DNA of 64,000 bases from Rhodanobacter sp. (GCA_030148505.1 JASBTI010000001.1:1-64000), one strand, 5' to 3'. Shown: positions 9,982-20,040, counted from the stretch's first letter. The notes: generated by a model from the letters alone, not told the origin. Numbers and translations: made by a program.

Positions 9982-10902
9982 ATGAGCGGACGTGAACTAC
10001 CTCCCTTGAACGCATTGCGCGCCTTTGAGGCGGTCGCCCGTCTCAAAGGCGTCTCTCTTGCGGCAACCGAGCTCTCGGTGACCCATGGCGCGGTGAGCCG
10101 ACAACTACGGCTGCTGGAAGAGACGCTGGGCAAGCCGCTGTTTACACGACAAGGTCGCGGGCTGGTGCTTAGCGCCGCAGGCGAACAGCTTCATGAGACC
10201 ACGTCTGAAGCCTTCGGCGCATTGCGCGAAGCCTGGTCCGCGTTGCACCGGACCCACACGCCGGATGCCTTCGTACTCGGCTGCCCGGGCAGTCTGCTGG
10301 CTCGCTGGGTCATCCCGCGACTGGACCGCCTTCGCCACGACTTGCCGGCGCTGCAGCTCCATTTGTCAGCACAAGAGGAACCGCTTTCAGCGAATCTCGC
10401 TGACATGGACGGCGTCCTGCTGCTGGCCGCCGCACCCTGGCCGGTGCACTGGCAGGTCGAGGTACTGGCGCCCGAGCGAATCGGTCCGGTGGTCAGCCCG
10501 CGCTACGCCGGCTGGTCGCGGCTGCAAGGATCGCCCGTGTCGGCACTGCTCGACGAACCGGTACTGCACACCGCGTCGCGGCCCCAAGCCTGGGCCGACT
10601 GGGCCACAGCCCTCAAGCTCGCGACAGCACCCGTATCACAGGGCCAGGGCTTCGCCCATCTCTATTACCTGCTGGAAGCCGCAGTGGCGGGACTGGGTGT
10701 GGCGATCGCGCCCGCACCGCTGGTGGCCGAGGATCTGGCAAGCGGACGGCTGGAAGCCCCCTGGGGTTTCCAGACTACCTCCGCGGCATGGATTTTCGCC
10801 ACCCCCAAGGGTCGCCGCGATGAACGCGCCGACGAGCTGGCCGCATGGCTGCGTGTCGAGCTGGCTGAGGCCAGGGATCACGCCACGCCAGAACAAACAT
10901 AA
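9982..10902 (+). CDS. LysR-family regulator, TrpI/GcvA-like
   Basis: 306 aa. The helix-turn-helix covers residues 1-65 (LNALRAFEAVARLKGVSLAA, then THGAVSRQLRLLEE), followed by a periplasmic-binding-protein-like effector domain. The sequence belongs to the GcvA/TrpI branch. It is divergent from trpB and separates trpF from trpBA, which are contiguous in many relatives. It is therefore likely to regulate trpBA, but the shared 125-bp promoter holds no site I can assign with certainty. No clear Shine-Dalgarno precedes the ATG. Confidence 0.88.
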   Translation: MSGRELPPLNALRAFEAVARLKGVSLAATELSVTHGAVSRQLRLLEETLGKPLFTRQGRGLVLSAAGEQLHETTSEAFGALREAWSALHRTHTPDAFVLGCPGSLLARWVIPRLDRLRHDLPALQLHLSAQEEPLSANLADMDGVLLLAAAPWPVHWQVEVLAPERIGPVVSPRYAGWSRLQGSPVSALLDEPVLHTASRPQAWADWATALKLATAPVSQGQGFAHLYYLLEAAVAGLGVAIAPAPLVAEDLASGRLEAPWGFQTTSAAWIFATPKGRRDERADELAAWLRVELAEARDHATPEQT

Positions 10903-10926
10903 GCCGCTACGTTGCCATCAACACCG

Positions 10927-11556
10927 CTACGGATGCTCGGCATCCGCCATACGGACCGCTTCGATGAACGCGCGAAGTCGCTGCGGATCCTTGATGCCCG
11001 GGGCTGATTCCACCCCACTGGCCACGTCCACCGCCCATGGCCGCACCGCGCGCACGGCAGAACCCACGTTGCCGGGATGAAGACCGCCCGCGAGAATCAC
11101 CGGCTGGGTCAGATCGTCCGGCATCAACAACCAATCGAATACCTTGCCGCCACCACCCGCTTCGCCGAAGCCATGACCGTCCAACAGCAACCCGGAGGCC
11201 TGCGGATATTCCCGCAGGCGCGGCAACGCCGCCGCGCCCTCGCCCATCGCGATAGCTTTGAGAAAGGGACGCCCGAACTGTGCGCACCACGGCGCACTCT
11301 CGCCACCATGGAATTGCAAAAGCGAAGGTCCCACCTCGTCGATAACCCGCTGCACAAGCCCGGCATCGTCGTCCATGAACAAGGCCACCGTATCGACGAA
11401 CACCGGCATCGCGGCGACGATCTCGCGGGCTCGCGCCAGCGACACCTGACGCCGGCTTCGGGCGGTAAACACCACGCCGACCGCATCTGCACCCAGGCGC
11501 GCTGCCAGCACCGCGTCTTCGACCCGGGTCATGCCGCAGCATTTGATGCGCGTCAC
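10927..11556 (-). CDS. trpF: Phosphoribosylanthranilate isomerase
   Basis: 209 aa TIM-barrel enzyme of tryptophan synthesis. The N-terminal IKCCGMTR holds the catalytic Cys; DVASGVES with the GIKD segment near the end binds phosphate. The start is a GTG at 11556: a strong GGAGG at 11564-11568 sits 7 bases upstream, and GTGA overlaps the truA stop by four bases, so translation is coupled to truA. Longer in-frame readings lack family homology. Confidence 0.94.
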   Translation of the reverse strand: MTRIKCCGMTRVEDAVLAARLGADAVGVVFTARSRRQVSLARAREIVAAMPVFVDTVALFMDDDAGLVQRVIDEVGPSLLQFHGGESAPWCAQFGRPFLKAIAMGEGAAALPRLREYPQASGLLLDGHGFGEAGGGGKVFDWLLMPDDLTQPVILAGGLHPGNVGSAVRAVRPWAVDVASGVESAPGIKDPQRLRAFIEAVRMADAEHP

Positions 11557-12320
11557 TGGCTTACCTCCGCCGGCAAACCCCAATGCGCCTCATAGCGCGG
11601 GCCGATGAAGGTCAGGCCGGAAGCCGGTGCCGTCGGTCCTGCAACCGTGCGATCGCAACGTGCCAGCAACTCCCCCAGCCACGCCACCGGGCGCTCACCG
11701 CGACCGATCAACAACAACGAGCCGACGATATTGCGCACCATGTGATGCAGAAAGGCATTGGCTTCGATATCGACGAATACTTGTGCACCCTCACGCCGCA
11801 CCTCAACCGCCAGCACCGTGCGCCGCGGATGCGGCGCCTGGCATGACAACGCCCGAAAGGCGCTGAAGTCATGCTCGCCAATCAAGGCCTGAGCCGCCTC
11901 GTGCATTCTCGCGGCATCCAGAGGCAACCGCTCCCAGGTCACGTAACGCGCGTCAAGTGCCGCCCGCACCGGTCGATTGAGAATGTGATAGCGGTAACGC
12001 CGGCTGCGTGCGGAAAAACGCGCGTGAAACTCCTGAGATACCGGCTGTGCCCACAGCACCGCCACACTGGCGGGTAGATTCGAGCAGCCACCAAGTACCC
12101 AACTCCACATCTCGCGCCTTGCCACGGTATCGAAGTGAACCACCTGACAACGGCCGTGCACGCCGGCATCGGTGCGACCCGCGCAGCTGACTTCGACCGG
12201 ATGGTCGGCGACGCGCGACAGCGCATGCTCCACTGCCGATTGCACATTGGCATTGACTTTCAGTCGCTGCCAGCCACAAAAGTCGGTGCCATCGTATTCG
12301 ATACCAAGAGCTATGCGCAT
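11553..12320 (-). CDS. truA: tRNA pseudouridine(38-40) synthase
   Basis: 255 aa. The N-terminus [18 protein letters not shown] and the catalytic Asp51 in [10 protein letters not shown] are diagnostic. It converts U38-40 of the tRNA anticodon stem. It lies between fimV and trpF on the same strand and overlaps trpF by four bases. Confidence 0.96.
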   Translation of the reverse strand: MRIALGIEYDGTDFCGWQRLKVNANVQSAVEHALSRVADHPVEVSCAGRTDAGVHGRCQVVHFDTVARREMWSWVLGGCSNLPASVAVLWAQPVSQEFHARFSARSRRYRYHILNRPVRAALDARYVTWERLPLDAARMHEAAQALIGEHDFSAFRALSCQAPHPRRTVLAVEVRREGAQVFVDIEANAFLHHMVRNIVGSLLLIGRGERPVAWLGELLARCDRTVAGPTAPASGLTFIGPRYEAHWGLPAEVSQ

Positions 12321-12375
12321 GACCGGAAAAAGCTGATGACGTGAGGAACCGTGAAGATTAACAGCACGTCAACGA

Positions 12376-12403
12376 CATCGGGCCGACAAAAGCCGGCCCG
12401 ATG
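12376..12403 (-). terminator. Hairpin between fimV and truA
   Basis: CATCGGGCCG / CGGCCCGATG forms a 10-bp perfect stem with a short loop, 22 bp past the fimV stop. No strong T run follows on the minus strand, so partial read-through into truA is plausible. Confidence 0.6.
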
Positions 12404-12424
12404 GGTAGATGCCTTGGATGATGA

Positions 12425-14785
12425 TTACTGGATACCGTCGAGCAGCCGCCTGGCGGTTTCCTGCTGCATCTTGCTGCCCTCCTTGACCGCCTCCTCAAGC
12501 ATGGCACGCGCGCCATCGGCGTCCCCCATGTCCAAATAGGCCCGGGCCAGGTCCAGCTTGGTGTCCACCGGATCGTCGTTGAATTCCCCTACCGACTCCG
12601 CGCTGGCCGAGGTATTCGTCTCGTCGAATTTCCAGCTCGAAACCGGTTCATCAGCCACCGGTGCGGCCTCGTCCGCCAACGGTGGATTCATTGACAGATC
12701 ATCCACCAGCGGCTCGCTGGAAACCCCTTCGGTCAGGGATCGCTCCAGATCGTCGTCTGCTACCGGTGTCGCGGGCTGACTCAGGTCGAAATCGAAGTTG
12801 TATTCACTGACCTGCTTCGGTGTCGGTGGCAATGGCGGCATCGACGATGGCTCAGCATGGAATGCCTCTTCGTCCGCTTCGTGGCCAGCATTGAAATCGT
12901 CCTGGTCTTCCTCGGCAACATTCCCGGAGCTCTCATCGTGGTGATCGAACAGCGGATGATTCGGCACCAGATCCTCGCCCATGTGCACCACGTCCTGCCA
13001 CTCGTCCTGCTGCGGGTCCGTCACATGGGCGTACATCGCTTCGGCCGCCGCCTCGAAGTGATCGACATCGCGGCGCGAGTAATACAGCGTGACCAGCTCC
13101 AGGTGCAGGTAGATGTCGTCCGGGTGCTCGGCAAGCTGATCCAGCAGCTCGTTCTGGTCGAAATCATCCTGCTCCTCGGACACCGGTGCCACCGTACCGA
13201 AACGATCGGCCAGCGACGACGTTGCCGCACCGTCTGCTGCCGACTTGCGGCGACCCCGCAACGCCAGCAGAAGCAGCAGCACGATGGCGCCGCCTGCGGC
13301 AGCCCAAACCCAGGTCTGCATATACCAGGGCTGCGCTTGCACCATCGCAGGTTTGCGCACCGCCTTCGGCTTGACGACGGGCTTCATCGGAGCGGGCTTG
13401 GCCGTCGACGGGGACGTAGCCGGCTTGCCCGCACTGGTGGCGAGCGCCGACGTCGCTGGCGTCGACGCGGTTCCGCCGGCGGCCATTGCGCTGGTGGTCA
13501 TCCTGGCGGATGAACCGCTCGCCGGCACTATCGCCGTGGTTGATGCACTTTGCGCTGGCGGCAGTGAAGACGGCTTGCTGCCCGTGCTCGCTGCCAGCGC
13601 CGACTTGCCGGCGGCAACTGCCGGCGATATGCCGGCGGATTTCCGGGCAGCCGCCAGCTTGCGCTGCAATTCGGCGATCTCACTATTCTTGAGCGAGAGC
13701 AGGCGTTCGTTGTTGCTGTTGATATCGGTCAAGTCCTTCAGACGGGTCTTCAGGTCCTTGCTTTGCTGCTGCAGGCTGGCCATCGCCTCCTGCTGACGCA
13801 GTAGATCCTCACGCAGTGCTGCAGCCGACTTGTCGCCCTTGCCGCTACCGACACCCGACACCCCCCGGCCCTTGGTGTCTTTGGCCGGCACCAGCGCGAG
13901 ACGGTCCCCGGCCTTGTCGGAGCCACCCGATGGCGAACTTGACGCTGAGGCACGGGTTGCCGCATCGGCCACCGTCACCGGCTTGCCGGGGGTGCCTGCG
14001 CGCCAGTCGCTGTTTTGCCGTCGAACTTCGGCCATCGCGGCAGCGGCGGTGATCGCCTGCGCCTCCGAGGAAGTGGGTACACGAAGCACGGCGCCACGCT
14101 TCAGCGCATTGACGTTATCGCGGTAGAACGCGTCGGGGTTAGCCTGCTTCAGTGCCAGCAACATCTGGTTGATGTCAACACCGGAGGGTTCCAGGTCACG
14201 CGCGATCCCGGACAACGTCTGACCGCTCTTGACCGGGCCATACTCACCATTTTTCACCCGCGAGGACGTACTGGCCGGCGTCGCCATGGCGGTTGGGCGC
14301 GCAGGACCTGACGACATGGCGGGATGGCTCGCCGGCTTGCGTGGTGCCGACTTCGACATCGCCACAGGGCTCGACGACGAGGCTATCTTGCTACCTGGCG
14401 GGTCCAGCAAAATCGCGAATTCGCGGACGCTCTTCCCGGCCCTGCTGTCCACCTCCAGCAACAAGTCGATGAACGGGTTGTCCACGATGACCTTGCTGGT
14501 AATACGAATCACCCGCTGTCCGCTCGCGCTACGGGTGACCGCAAACTGAAGGGGAATCGTGGTGCGCCCCCCGGGAATACCGGCCCGCGCAAAAGCCTCG
14601 CTGGAGGCCAGTTGAACCTTGAGGTTCTGCAATTCTGCCGGGTTGGCTGGATGCAGGGGGATCTCCGCCAGCAGCGGCTGTCCCAAGGTCGATTTGATCT
14701 GGACATGTCCCAGCTCGAGCGCCATGACCTGGCTGCTGCTCAATGCCAGGGCCATCAGCATCGACAATTTCAACGAACGATTCAT
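12425..14785 (-). CDS. fimV: FimV-type pilus assembly/polar hub protein
   Basis: 786 aa. Signal peptide residues 1-22; the conserved N-terminal FimV domain (ELGHVQIKSTLGQPLLAEIP); a LysM domain around 185-240 (VKSGQTLSGIARDL); a coiled coil around 330-385; an Ala/Pro/Ser/Thr-rich linker; one membrane helix near 490-510 (WVWAAAGGAIVLLLLLAL); a long acidic cytoplasmic region; and a C-terminal TPR-like FimV domain (DTKLDLARAYLDMGDADGAR). In Pseudomonas FimV supports type IV pilus secretin assembly and cAMP/polarity control. Gene order asd-fimV-truA is conserved. Confidence 0.92.
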   Translation of the reverse strand: MNRSLKLSMLMALALSSSQVMALELGHVQIKSTLGQPLLAEIPLHPANPAELQNLKVQLASSEAFARAGIPGGRTTIPLQFAVTRSASGQRVIRITSKVIVDNPFIDLLLEVDSRAGKSVREFAILLDPPGSKIASSSSPVAMSKSAPRKPASHPAMSSGPARPTAMATPASTSSRVKNGEYGPVKSGQTLSGIARDLEPSGVDINQMLLALKQANPDAFYRDNVNALKRGAVLRVPTSSEAQAITAAAAMAEVRRQNSDWRAGTPGKPVTVADAATRASASSSPSGGSDKAGDRLALVPAKDTKGRGVSGVGSGKGDKSAAALREDLLRQQEAMASLQQQSKDLKTRLKDLTDINSNNERLLSLKNSEIAELQRKLAAARKSAGISPAVAAGKSALAASTGSKPSSLPPAQSASTTAIVPASGSSARMTTSAMAAGGTASTPATSALATSAGKPATSPSTAKPAPMKPVVKPKAVRKPAMVQAQPWYMQTWVWAAAGGAIVLLLLLALRGRRKSAADGAATSSLADRFGTVAPVSEEQDDFDQNELLDQLAEHPDDIYLHLELVTLYYSRRDVDHFEAAAEAMYAHVTDPQQDEWQDVVHMGEDLVPNHPLFDHHDESSGNVAEEDQDDFNAGHEADEEAFHAEPSSMPPLPPTPKQVSEYNFDFDLSQPATPVADDDLERSLTEGVSSEPLVDDLSMNPPLADEAAPVADEPVSSWKFDETNTSASAESVGEFNDDPVDTKLDLARAYLDMGDADGARAMLEEAVKEGSKMQQETARRLLDGIQ

Positions 14786-14968
14786 CGTGTGTTCCCCCGA
14801 ACGATCCCTGGCGCAATTACGTCAATGGCGCGGTGACTGAGTGCTGCCGCAATCACGACAACTGCCCCCAACGAGGGGCCACTTTAGTTATATGCGAGCC
14901 AATCAACAATAGCCGCAACGAATACTTGCAGTACATTGCTGCAGTCCGTTCTCATTGTCGAGAGGCCT

Positions 14969-15256
14969 TCAGCGATGCGCCGAGGCTCCCTGGACGCGCA
15001 ACTGCTGCAGCTGGCGCTGCAGCTCGGCAATCTCCTGATCCTGCTGACGCAGGCTTTGGGTAGCTTTCCGGCTGGCGGCCTCCTGCCTTGAAACGACTGT
15101 TTCAAGCCGTTTTACCGTTGCCTTGTCGTGCGCCAGTTGTTGTGCGAGCTTGATTGAGGCCGCCTCCGGCGTCGGTTTCACGCTTTCGCCGGATGCCGCC
15201 CATCCTGCAACCGGTACCAGCAAGCAGCCCATGCCCAGGGCGAAGGTCCGGCGCAA
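14969..15256 (-). CDS. Small exported coiled-coil protein
   Basis: About 95 aa if started at TTG 15256, which gives a good signal peptide (RRTFALGMGCLLVPVAGWAA); an ATG at 15232 would leave only the second half of that peptide. The mature part is one long helix with heptads and many Gln/Glu/Lys (LAHDKATVKRLETVV, QQDQEIAELQRQLQQL). It begins two bases after the asd stop, ahead of fimV. Its coiled coil resembles that of FimV, so a shared envelope role is conceivable. Family not recognised. Confidence 0.6.
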   Translation of the reverse strand: MRRTFALGMGCLLVPVAGWAASGESVKPTPEAASIKLAQQLAHDKATVKRLETVVSRQEAASRKATQSLRQQDQEIAELQRQLQQLRVQGASAHR

Positions 15257-15258
15257 GC

Positions 15259-16290
15259 CTACAGATAGTCGGCGATCAGCAGCTCGGCAATCTGCACCGC
15301 GTTCAATGCCGCGCCCTTGCGGATATTGTCTGAAACGATCCAAAGATCCAGCCCTCGTTCATGCGAAATATCTTCGCGAATCCGTCCCACGAACACAGCA
15401 TCCTGCCCCGCCGCATCGCCTACCGGCGTCGGGTATCCACCCGCCTTACGCTCGTCGATCACCACGACGCCGGGTGCTTGCCGCAGCATCTCGCGTGCCT
15501 GCTCCGCGCTGATCTTCTCGCGGGTTTCAATATGCACCGCCTCGGAGTGGCCGAAAAATACCGGAACCCGAACGGCTGTCGGGTTCACCTGGATCGATTC
15601 ATCCTCCAGGATCTTGCGAGTTTCCCAGACCAGTTTCATTTCTTCCTTGGTGTAGCCGTTGGGCTGGAACTCGTCGATATGCGGAATTACATTGAACGCG
15701 ATCTGCTTCGGAAATTTCTTGTCCGACTCCACGCTTTGGAAGTTCAGCAGCGCCCGCGTCTCCTTGCCAAGCTCCTCCATGCCTGAACGTCCGGCGCCGG
15801 AGACCGACTGGTAGGTGGCCACATTGATGCGCTCGATCTGCACCGCGCGATGAAGCGGTGCCAGTGCCACCAGCATCTGCATGGTCGAGCAATTGGGGTT
15901 GGCAATGATGCCGTGCCGGGTATATTCGGCGATCGCATGCGGATTGACCTCGCTGATCACCAGCGGGATATCGTCCTGATAGCGGTACTCAGAGGTGTTG
16001 TCGATCACCACCGCACCGGCCGCCGCAGCACGCGGCGCATGTTCGCGGCTGACCGAACCGCCGGCCGAGAAAAACGCGATGTCGACACCGGCAAAGTCAT
16101 AGGTGTCGAGCAGTTGAACGGGAATTTCCTGCCCGCCGAACGACACTTTACCGCCCGCGGAGCGTTCGCTGGCCAAGGGCACCAGCTCGCTGACCGGAAA
16201 GTCCCGCTCGGCGAGGATCGCCAACAGGGTTTCACCGACGGCACCGGTGGCGCCGACCATGGCGACTTTGTAGCTGCTCTTCAGACTCAT
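15259..16290 (-). CDS. asd: Aspartate-semialdehyde dehydrogenase
   Basis: 343 aa. NADP-binding MVGATGAVGE at the N-terminus, active-site Cys134 in NPNCSTMQM, and the His-bearing PVFFGHSEAVHIE segment. It reduces aspartyl phosphate to the semialdehyde for Lys, Met, Thr and diaminopimelate synthesis. It is followed directly by the small coiled-coil gene and then fimV. Confidence 0.96.
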   Translation of the reverse strand: MSLKSSYKVAMVGATGAVGETLLAILAERDFPVSELVPLASERSAGGKVSFGGQEIPVQLLDTYDFAGVDIAFFSAGGSVSREHAPRAAAAGAVVIDNTSEYRYQDDIPLVISEVNPHAIAEYTRHGIIANPNCSTMQMLVALAPLHRAVQIERINVATYQSVSGAGRSGMEELGKETRALLNFQSVESDKKFPKQIAFNVIPHIDEFQPNGYTKEEMKLVWETRKILEDESIQVNPTAVRVPVFFGHSEAVHIETREKISAEQAREMLRQAPGVVVIDERKAGGYPTPVGDAAGQDAVFVGRIREDISHERGLDLWIVSDNIRKGAALNAVQIAELLIADYL

Positions 16291-16356
16291 GATGGGTTCT
16301 ATATTCTCGGGGAGGGTGGGTTGTTGTCGCCAGCGCGTCGGCGGAGCACTGCCATG

Positions 16357-16428
16357 TCAATTGCTGCCGCAGCAGCTGTAGGAGGATGCCGCCCCGCCCC
16401 CGGCTGATGCAAGAGTTTCATCGCTCAT
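16357..16428 (-). CDS. Possible 23-aa peptide upstream of asd
   Basis: A short open frame beginning MSDETLASAGGG and ending SSYSCCGSN before TGA. An AGGGGA-type ribosome-binding site lies about 7 bases before the ATG. It sits in the 206-bp aroC-asd gap. It may be a leader or small peptide, or chance; no family is recognised and there is no codon-based support at this length. Confidence 0.3.
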   Translation of the reverse strand: MSDETLASAGGGAASSYSCCGSN

Positions 16429-16462
16429 AGCGAATCCCCTCATCGGCGACACCCCGGACATC

Positions 16463-16477
16463 GAGGATGACATCCTC
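16463..16477. promoter_or_regulatory. Perfect 15-bp palindrome upstream of asd
   Basis: GAGGATG-A-CATCCTC, 35 bp upstream of the small open frame and 172 bp upstream of asd. It has the geometry of a dimeric regulator site; no factor can be named. Confidence 0.35.
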
Positions 16478-16496
16478 ATAAACCGCCTTACGCTGC

Positions 16497-17585
16497 TCAC
16501 GGGATTCGCGGCGCGACCGCACCGACATCGCCACACTGGGCACGATGACGCAGGGCCTGGTCGATGAGCACCAGCGCCACCATCGCCTCGGCAATCGGGG
16601 TGGCACGCATGCCGACACAGGGATCGTGACGCCCCTTGGTCACCACCTCGGCCGGCTCACCGGCGAGAGTAACGCTGCGACCGGGAATCAGGATGCTCGA
16701 AGTCGGCTTCAGCACGATCGATGCCGTTACCGGCTGACCGCTGCTGATGCCACCGAGAATGCCGCCGGCGTGATTGGACGCGAAGCCCTCCATGCTCATC
16801 TCGTCACGATGCTGGCTGCCACGCTGGGCAACCGCCGCGAAGCCGTCACCGACCTCCACGCCCTTGACCGCATTGATCGACATCAAGGCGCTGGCCAGCT
16901 CGCCATCGAGCTTGCCGTAGATCGGCTCGCCCCATCCCGGCGGCACGCCCTCAGCCACCACATTGACCCGCGCGCCTACCGAGTCGCCGGACTTGCGCAG
17001 CGCATTGACGTAACTTTCCAGCGCCGGCATCTGCGCGCTGTCGGGCCAGAAGAACGGATTCTGCTCCACGGCCGACCAGTCAAATGTCTCGGGCGTTAGC
17101 TCGCCGATTTGCGCCACATAGCCACGCACGCGAATACCAAAATGTTCGTCCAGCCATTTCTTGGCAAGTACACCTGCTGCCACGCGCATGGTGGTCTCGC
17201 GGGCCGATGAGCGACCACCACCGCGCGGATCGCGGATGCCGTATTTCTGCCAGTAGGTGTAATCGGCGTGACCCGGACGAAAGGTCGATGCGATGTCACC
17301 ATAGTCCTTGCTGCGCTGGTCGACGTTGCGAATCAGCAAGGCGATCGGCGTGCCGGTGGTCTTGCCTTCGTAGACGCCGGAGAGGATCTCCACGTCGTCC
17401 GCCTCGTGCCGCTGCGAGGTATAGCGACTGCGGCCGGTGGCGCGACGGTCGAGATCGGTGCGAAATTCCTCCGCAGCGATGGCCAGGCCCGGGGGGCAGC
17501 CATCGATGACGCAACCGATCGCCGGCCCGTGGCTTTCGCCAAACGTGGTCACACTGAACAACTTGCCAAAAGTGTTGCTGGACAT
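16497..17585 (-). CDS. aroC: Chorismate synthase
   Basis: 362 aa from [10 protein letters not shown]. Signatures are [11 protein letters not shown], the [10 protein letters not shown] segment, and the C-terminal [16 protein letters not shown]. It forms chorismate from EPSP using reduced FMN without net redox change, feeding the trp genes nearby. Codons upstream of 17585 are in frame but not family-like. Confidence 0.96.
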   Translation of the reverse strand: MSSNTFGKLFSVTTFGESHGPAIGCVIDGCPPGLAIAAEEFRTDLDRRATGRSRYTSQRHEADDVEILSGVYEGKTTGTPIALLIRNVDQRSKDYGDIASTFRPGHADYTYWQKYGIRDPRGGGRSSARETTMRVAAGVLAKKWLDEHFGIRVRGYVAQIGELTPETFDWSAVEQNPFFWPDSAQMPALESYVNALRKSGDSVGARVNVVAEGVPPGWGEPIYGKLDGELASALMSINAVKGVEVGDGFAAVAQRGSQHRDEMSMEGFASNHAGGILGGISSGQPVTASIVLKPTSSILIPGRSVTLAGEPAEVVTKGRHDPCVGMRATPIAEAMVALVLIDQALRHRAQCGDVGAVAPRIP

Positions 17586-17650
17586 GATTGAAATGGACGT
17601 CCGGATAAAAACCGGCACAGCTTAGCGCGATAGCAGCCTTGGCGTATCGC

Positions 17651-18190
17651 TTAGCCGCGATGCGACGACCATTCCTGTGCCAGCATCGCGAACACCACGT
17701 CATCGGCCCACTCGCCGTGAAACCACAGACTTTTGCGAAAATGAGCCTCCTGACGCATGCCCAGTGAACGCAGCATCGCCATGCTGGCAAGGTTGCGCGG
17801 ATCGACCGACGCATGGATACGATGCCGGCCCAGCGTTCCGAATACCCAGGCAAACAGGGCTTTCAGCGCTTCGCCCGCATAGCCTTGCTGCTGCCATGCC
17901 GGTGCGATGCTGATGCCGAACTCGATCGACGCCTCGACCTCAGCCGCCATGTGGATGCCGATATCGCCGATCAAGTCACCGCCCTGGCGCAAGCGGATCG
18001 CGCGCTGAAACCAGCCCTCCGCCATATCGGCCGATGCCTGCGCTGCGATGAAGTCCCCAACCTCGGCGAGGTTGGCGGGTCGCCAGCTCTGAAACCGAGC
18101 CACCTCGGGATCGGCGCGATAGCCGAACAGCACCGGCGCGTCGGTCGGGCGCAACGCGTTGATCTGTAGCCTGGTCGTGGTCAGTTCCAT
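17651..18190 (-). CDS. GNAT acetyltransferase, RimJ/RimL-like
   Basis: 179 aa from MELTTTRLQINALRPTD. The acetyl-CoA loop is QQQGYAGEALKALFAW, followed by RIHASVDPRNLASMAMLRSLGM, typical of the RimJ/RimL branch that acetylates protein N-termini or small amines. It begins 13 bp after prmB on the same strand. The longer reading starting upstream would overlap prmB and is rejected. Substrate not predictable. Confidence 0.85.
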   Translation of the reverse strand: MELTTTRLQINALRPTDAPVLFGYRADPEVARFQSWRPANLAEVGDFIAAQASADMAEGWFQRAIRLRQGGDLIGDIGIHMAAEVEASIEFGISIAPAWQQQGYAGEALKALFAWVFGTLGRHRIHASVDPRNLASMAMLRSLGMRQEAHFRKSLWFHGEWADDVVFAMLAQEWSSHRG

Positions 18191-18203
18191 GGAATCGTAC
18201 TGT

Positions 18204-19160
18204 TCAAGTGGCGCTGCGAGCTGCTGCTGCACGGATTTCGGCAGCATGTTCGAGCAGATCGCGGCGCTCCAGCGCAAACACGCCCATGGCACCCACCTTG
18301 AACTCGATCCATACGAACGGCACCCGTGGCAACAGGCGGGCCAAGGCATGCTCGCTCTCGCCCACTTCGACAATCAGCAACCCTTCGTCGCTGAGGTAAT
18401 CTGCCGCCTCGTCCAACATACGCAAACACAGGTCGAGGCCGTCGGCACCCGAGGTCAGCCCCAACTTCGGCTCGTGACGGTATTCACCCGGCAAGGCGGC
18501 GTATTCGTCCTCGGTGACGTAGGGCGGATTGGACACGATCAGGTCGTAGCGACGCCCCTGCAGGCCGGCAAAAAGGTCGGAGCGGATCGCCTCGACACGA
18601 CCTTCGACGTGCTGGAAGACGATGTTCTCGTGCGCCAGCGACAACGCCTCCTCACTGATGTCGACAATATCGACCTGCCAGGTCGGGTTGTATTCCGCCA
18701 TCGCGATGCCGATACAGCCCGACCCGGTGCACAGGTCCAGCGCACGACTCACCAGGCGTTCATCCAGCCAGGGCGAAAACCCCGACTCGATCAGCTCGGC
18801 TATCGGCGAGCGCGGCACCAGCGCGCGGCGGTCACTCTTGAATTTCAGCCCGGCAAACCAGGTTTCACCGACCAGATAGGCCACCGGCAGCCGTTCGACG
18901 ACACGCCGCTCGATCAACGCCAGCACGTTTTCACGCTCCCCAGCAGTGAGCTTGCCGGCACCGTAGGCCGGCGGGATATCCGGCGGCAGGTGCAGACTGG
19001 CAAGCACCAGATGGGTAGCTTCGTCGATCGGATTGTCGTGGCTGTGTCCGAAGGTAAGCCCGGCAGCTGAAAAGCGGCTGGCGCCGTAGCGGATGAAATC
19101 GATGAGGGAGGCAAGTTCGGCAGTCACAGCGATCCAGGAAGGCGACGGATGACCGTCCAT
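18204..19160 (-). CDS. prmB: Ribosomal protein L3 glutamine methyltransferase
   Basis: 318 aa from MDGHPSPSW. SAM motif I is ALDLCTGSGCIGIAMAE, and the Gln-binding NPPY motif follows in LIVSNPPYVTEDEY. The N-terminal helical domain is longer than in many PrmC proteins, and the pattern PVAYLVGETWFAGLKF favours PrmB, which methylates Gln in ribosomal protein L3. It is divergent from psd with 40 bp between starts. Confidence 0.9.
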   Translation of the reverse strand: MDGHPSPSWIAVTAELASLIDFIRYGASRFSAAGLTFGHSHDNPIDEATHLVLASLHLPPDIPPAYGAGKLTAGERENVLALIERRVVERLPVAYLVGETWFAGLKFKSDRRALVPRSPIAELIESGFSPWLDERLVSRALDLCTGSGCIGIAMAEYNPTWQVDIVDISEEALSLAHENIVFQHVEGRVEAIRSDLFAGLQGRRYDLIVSNPPYVTEDEYAALPGEYRHEPKLGLTSGADGLDLCLRMLDEAADYLSDEGLLIVEVGESEHALARLLPRVPFVWIEFKVGAMGVFALERRDLLEHAAEIRAAAARSAT

Positions 19161-19200
19161 TATAAGGCCAGCGGGGGCGAGCAGCCCGTATACTTGCGCG

Positions 19201-20040
19201 ATGAAATTCAAGCTGATCCTGCAATACGTACTTCCCCACCGTGCTCTGTCACGCGTGGTCTATTGGGCGACCCGCTGGACCTTCGCACCCTGGAAGAACT
19301 GGCTGATCCGTACCATCGTGCGCAATTACGACGTCAACATGGCCGAGGCTGCGCAACCGGATGCGCTGGCCCATCAACATTTCAACGCGTTCTTCACCCG
19401 CAAGCTGCGGGCCGATGCACGGCGTGCCGATCCCGATCCTGCGGCCGTGCTGTCGCCGGCCGACGGGCGTGTCAGCCAGGCGGGCACCATTGTTGACGGG
19501 CGTATCTTCCAGGCCAAGGGGCAGCACTACAGTGCTGCCGAACTGCTGGGCGACGAAGTGGCGGCGAGGCCGTACCGCGATGGCGCGTTCGCCACCATCT
19601 ACCTGTCGCCACGCGACTACCATCGTGTGCACATGCCCTTGAAAGGCACGCTGCGGGAAACCGTGCATGTGCCCGGGCGTATTTTCAGCGTGGCGCCGTT
19701 CGCGGTTGCGGCGATTCCCCGGCTGTTCGCCCGCAACGAGCGCCTGGTCTGCCATTTCGAGGGAGAGCACGGTCCTTTTGCCGTAGTGATGGTGGGCGCG
19801 ATCCTGGTCTCGTCGGTGGCCACCGTCTGGGATGGCCTGGTGATTCCGCCCTACGCCTCGGCGATCCGTCGCAAATCGTTCGTCGATCAGCAGATCACGC
19901 TGGAACGCTTTGCCGAGATGGCTCGCTTCAACATGGGTTCGACGGTGATTGTGTTGTTCCCCCGGGGCACGAGCGGGCTGGAAACCCTTCTGCCACAGCA
20001 GCCCGTAAAGATCGGGCAGCGCATCGGCAGCATCGGCTGA
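19201..20040 (+). CDS. psd: Phosphatidylserine decarboxylase proenzyme
   Basis: 279 aa. His of the triad in YHRVHMPLKG, Asp in LSPADGRVS, and the self-cleavage motif near residue 240 reads FNMGSTVIVLF, that is MGST in place of the usual LGST. Cleavage at Gly-Ser would create the pyruvoyl group used to make phosphatidylethanolamine at the inner membrane. Length and motifs are otherwise normal. Confidence 0.95.
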   Translation: MKFKLILQYVLPHRALSRVVYWATRWTFAPWKNWLIRTIVRNYDVNMAEAAQPDALAHQHFNAFFTRKLRADARRADPDPAAVLSPADGRVSQAGTIVDGRIFQAKGQHYSAAELLGDEVAARPYRDGAFATIYLSPRDYHRVHMPLKGTLRETVHVPGRIFSVAPFAVAAIPRLFARNERLVCHFEGEHGPFAVVMVGAILVSSVATVWDGLVIPPYASAIRRKSFVDQQITLERFAEMARFNMGSTVIVLFPRGTSGLETLLPQQPVKIGQRIGSIG

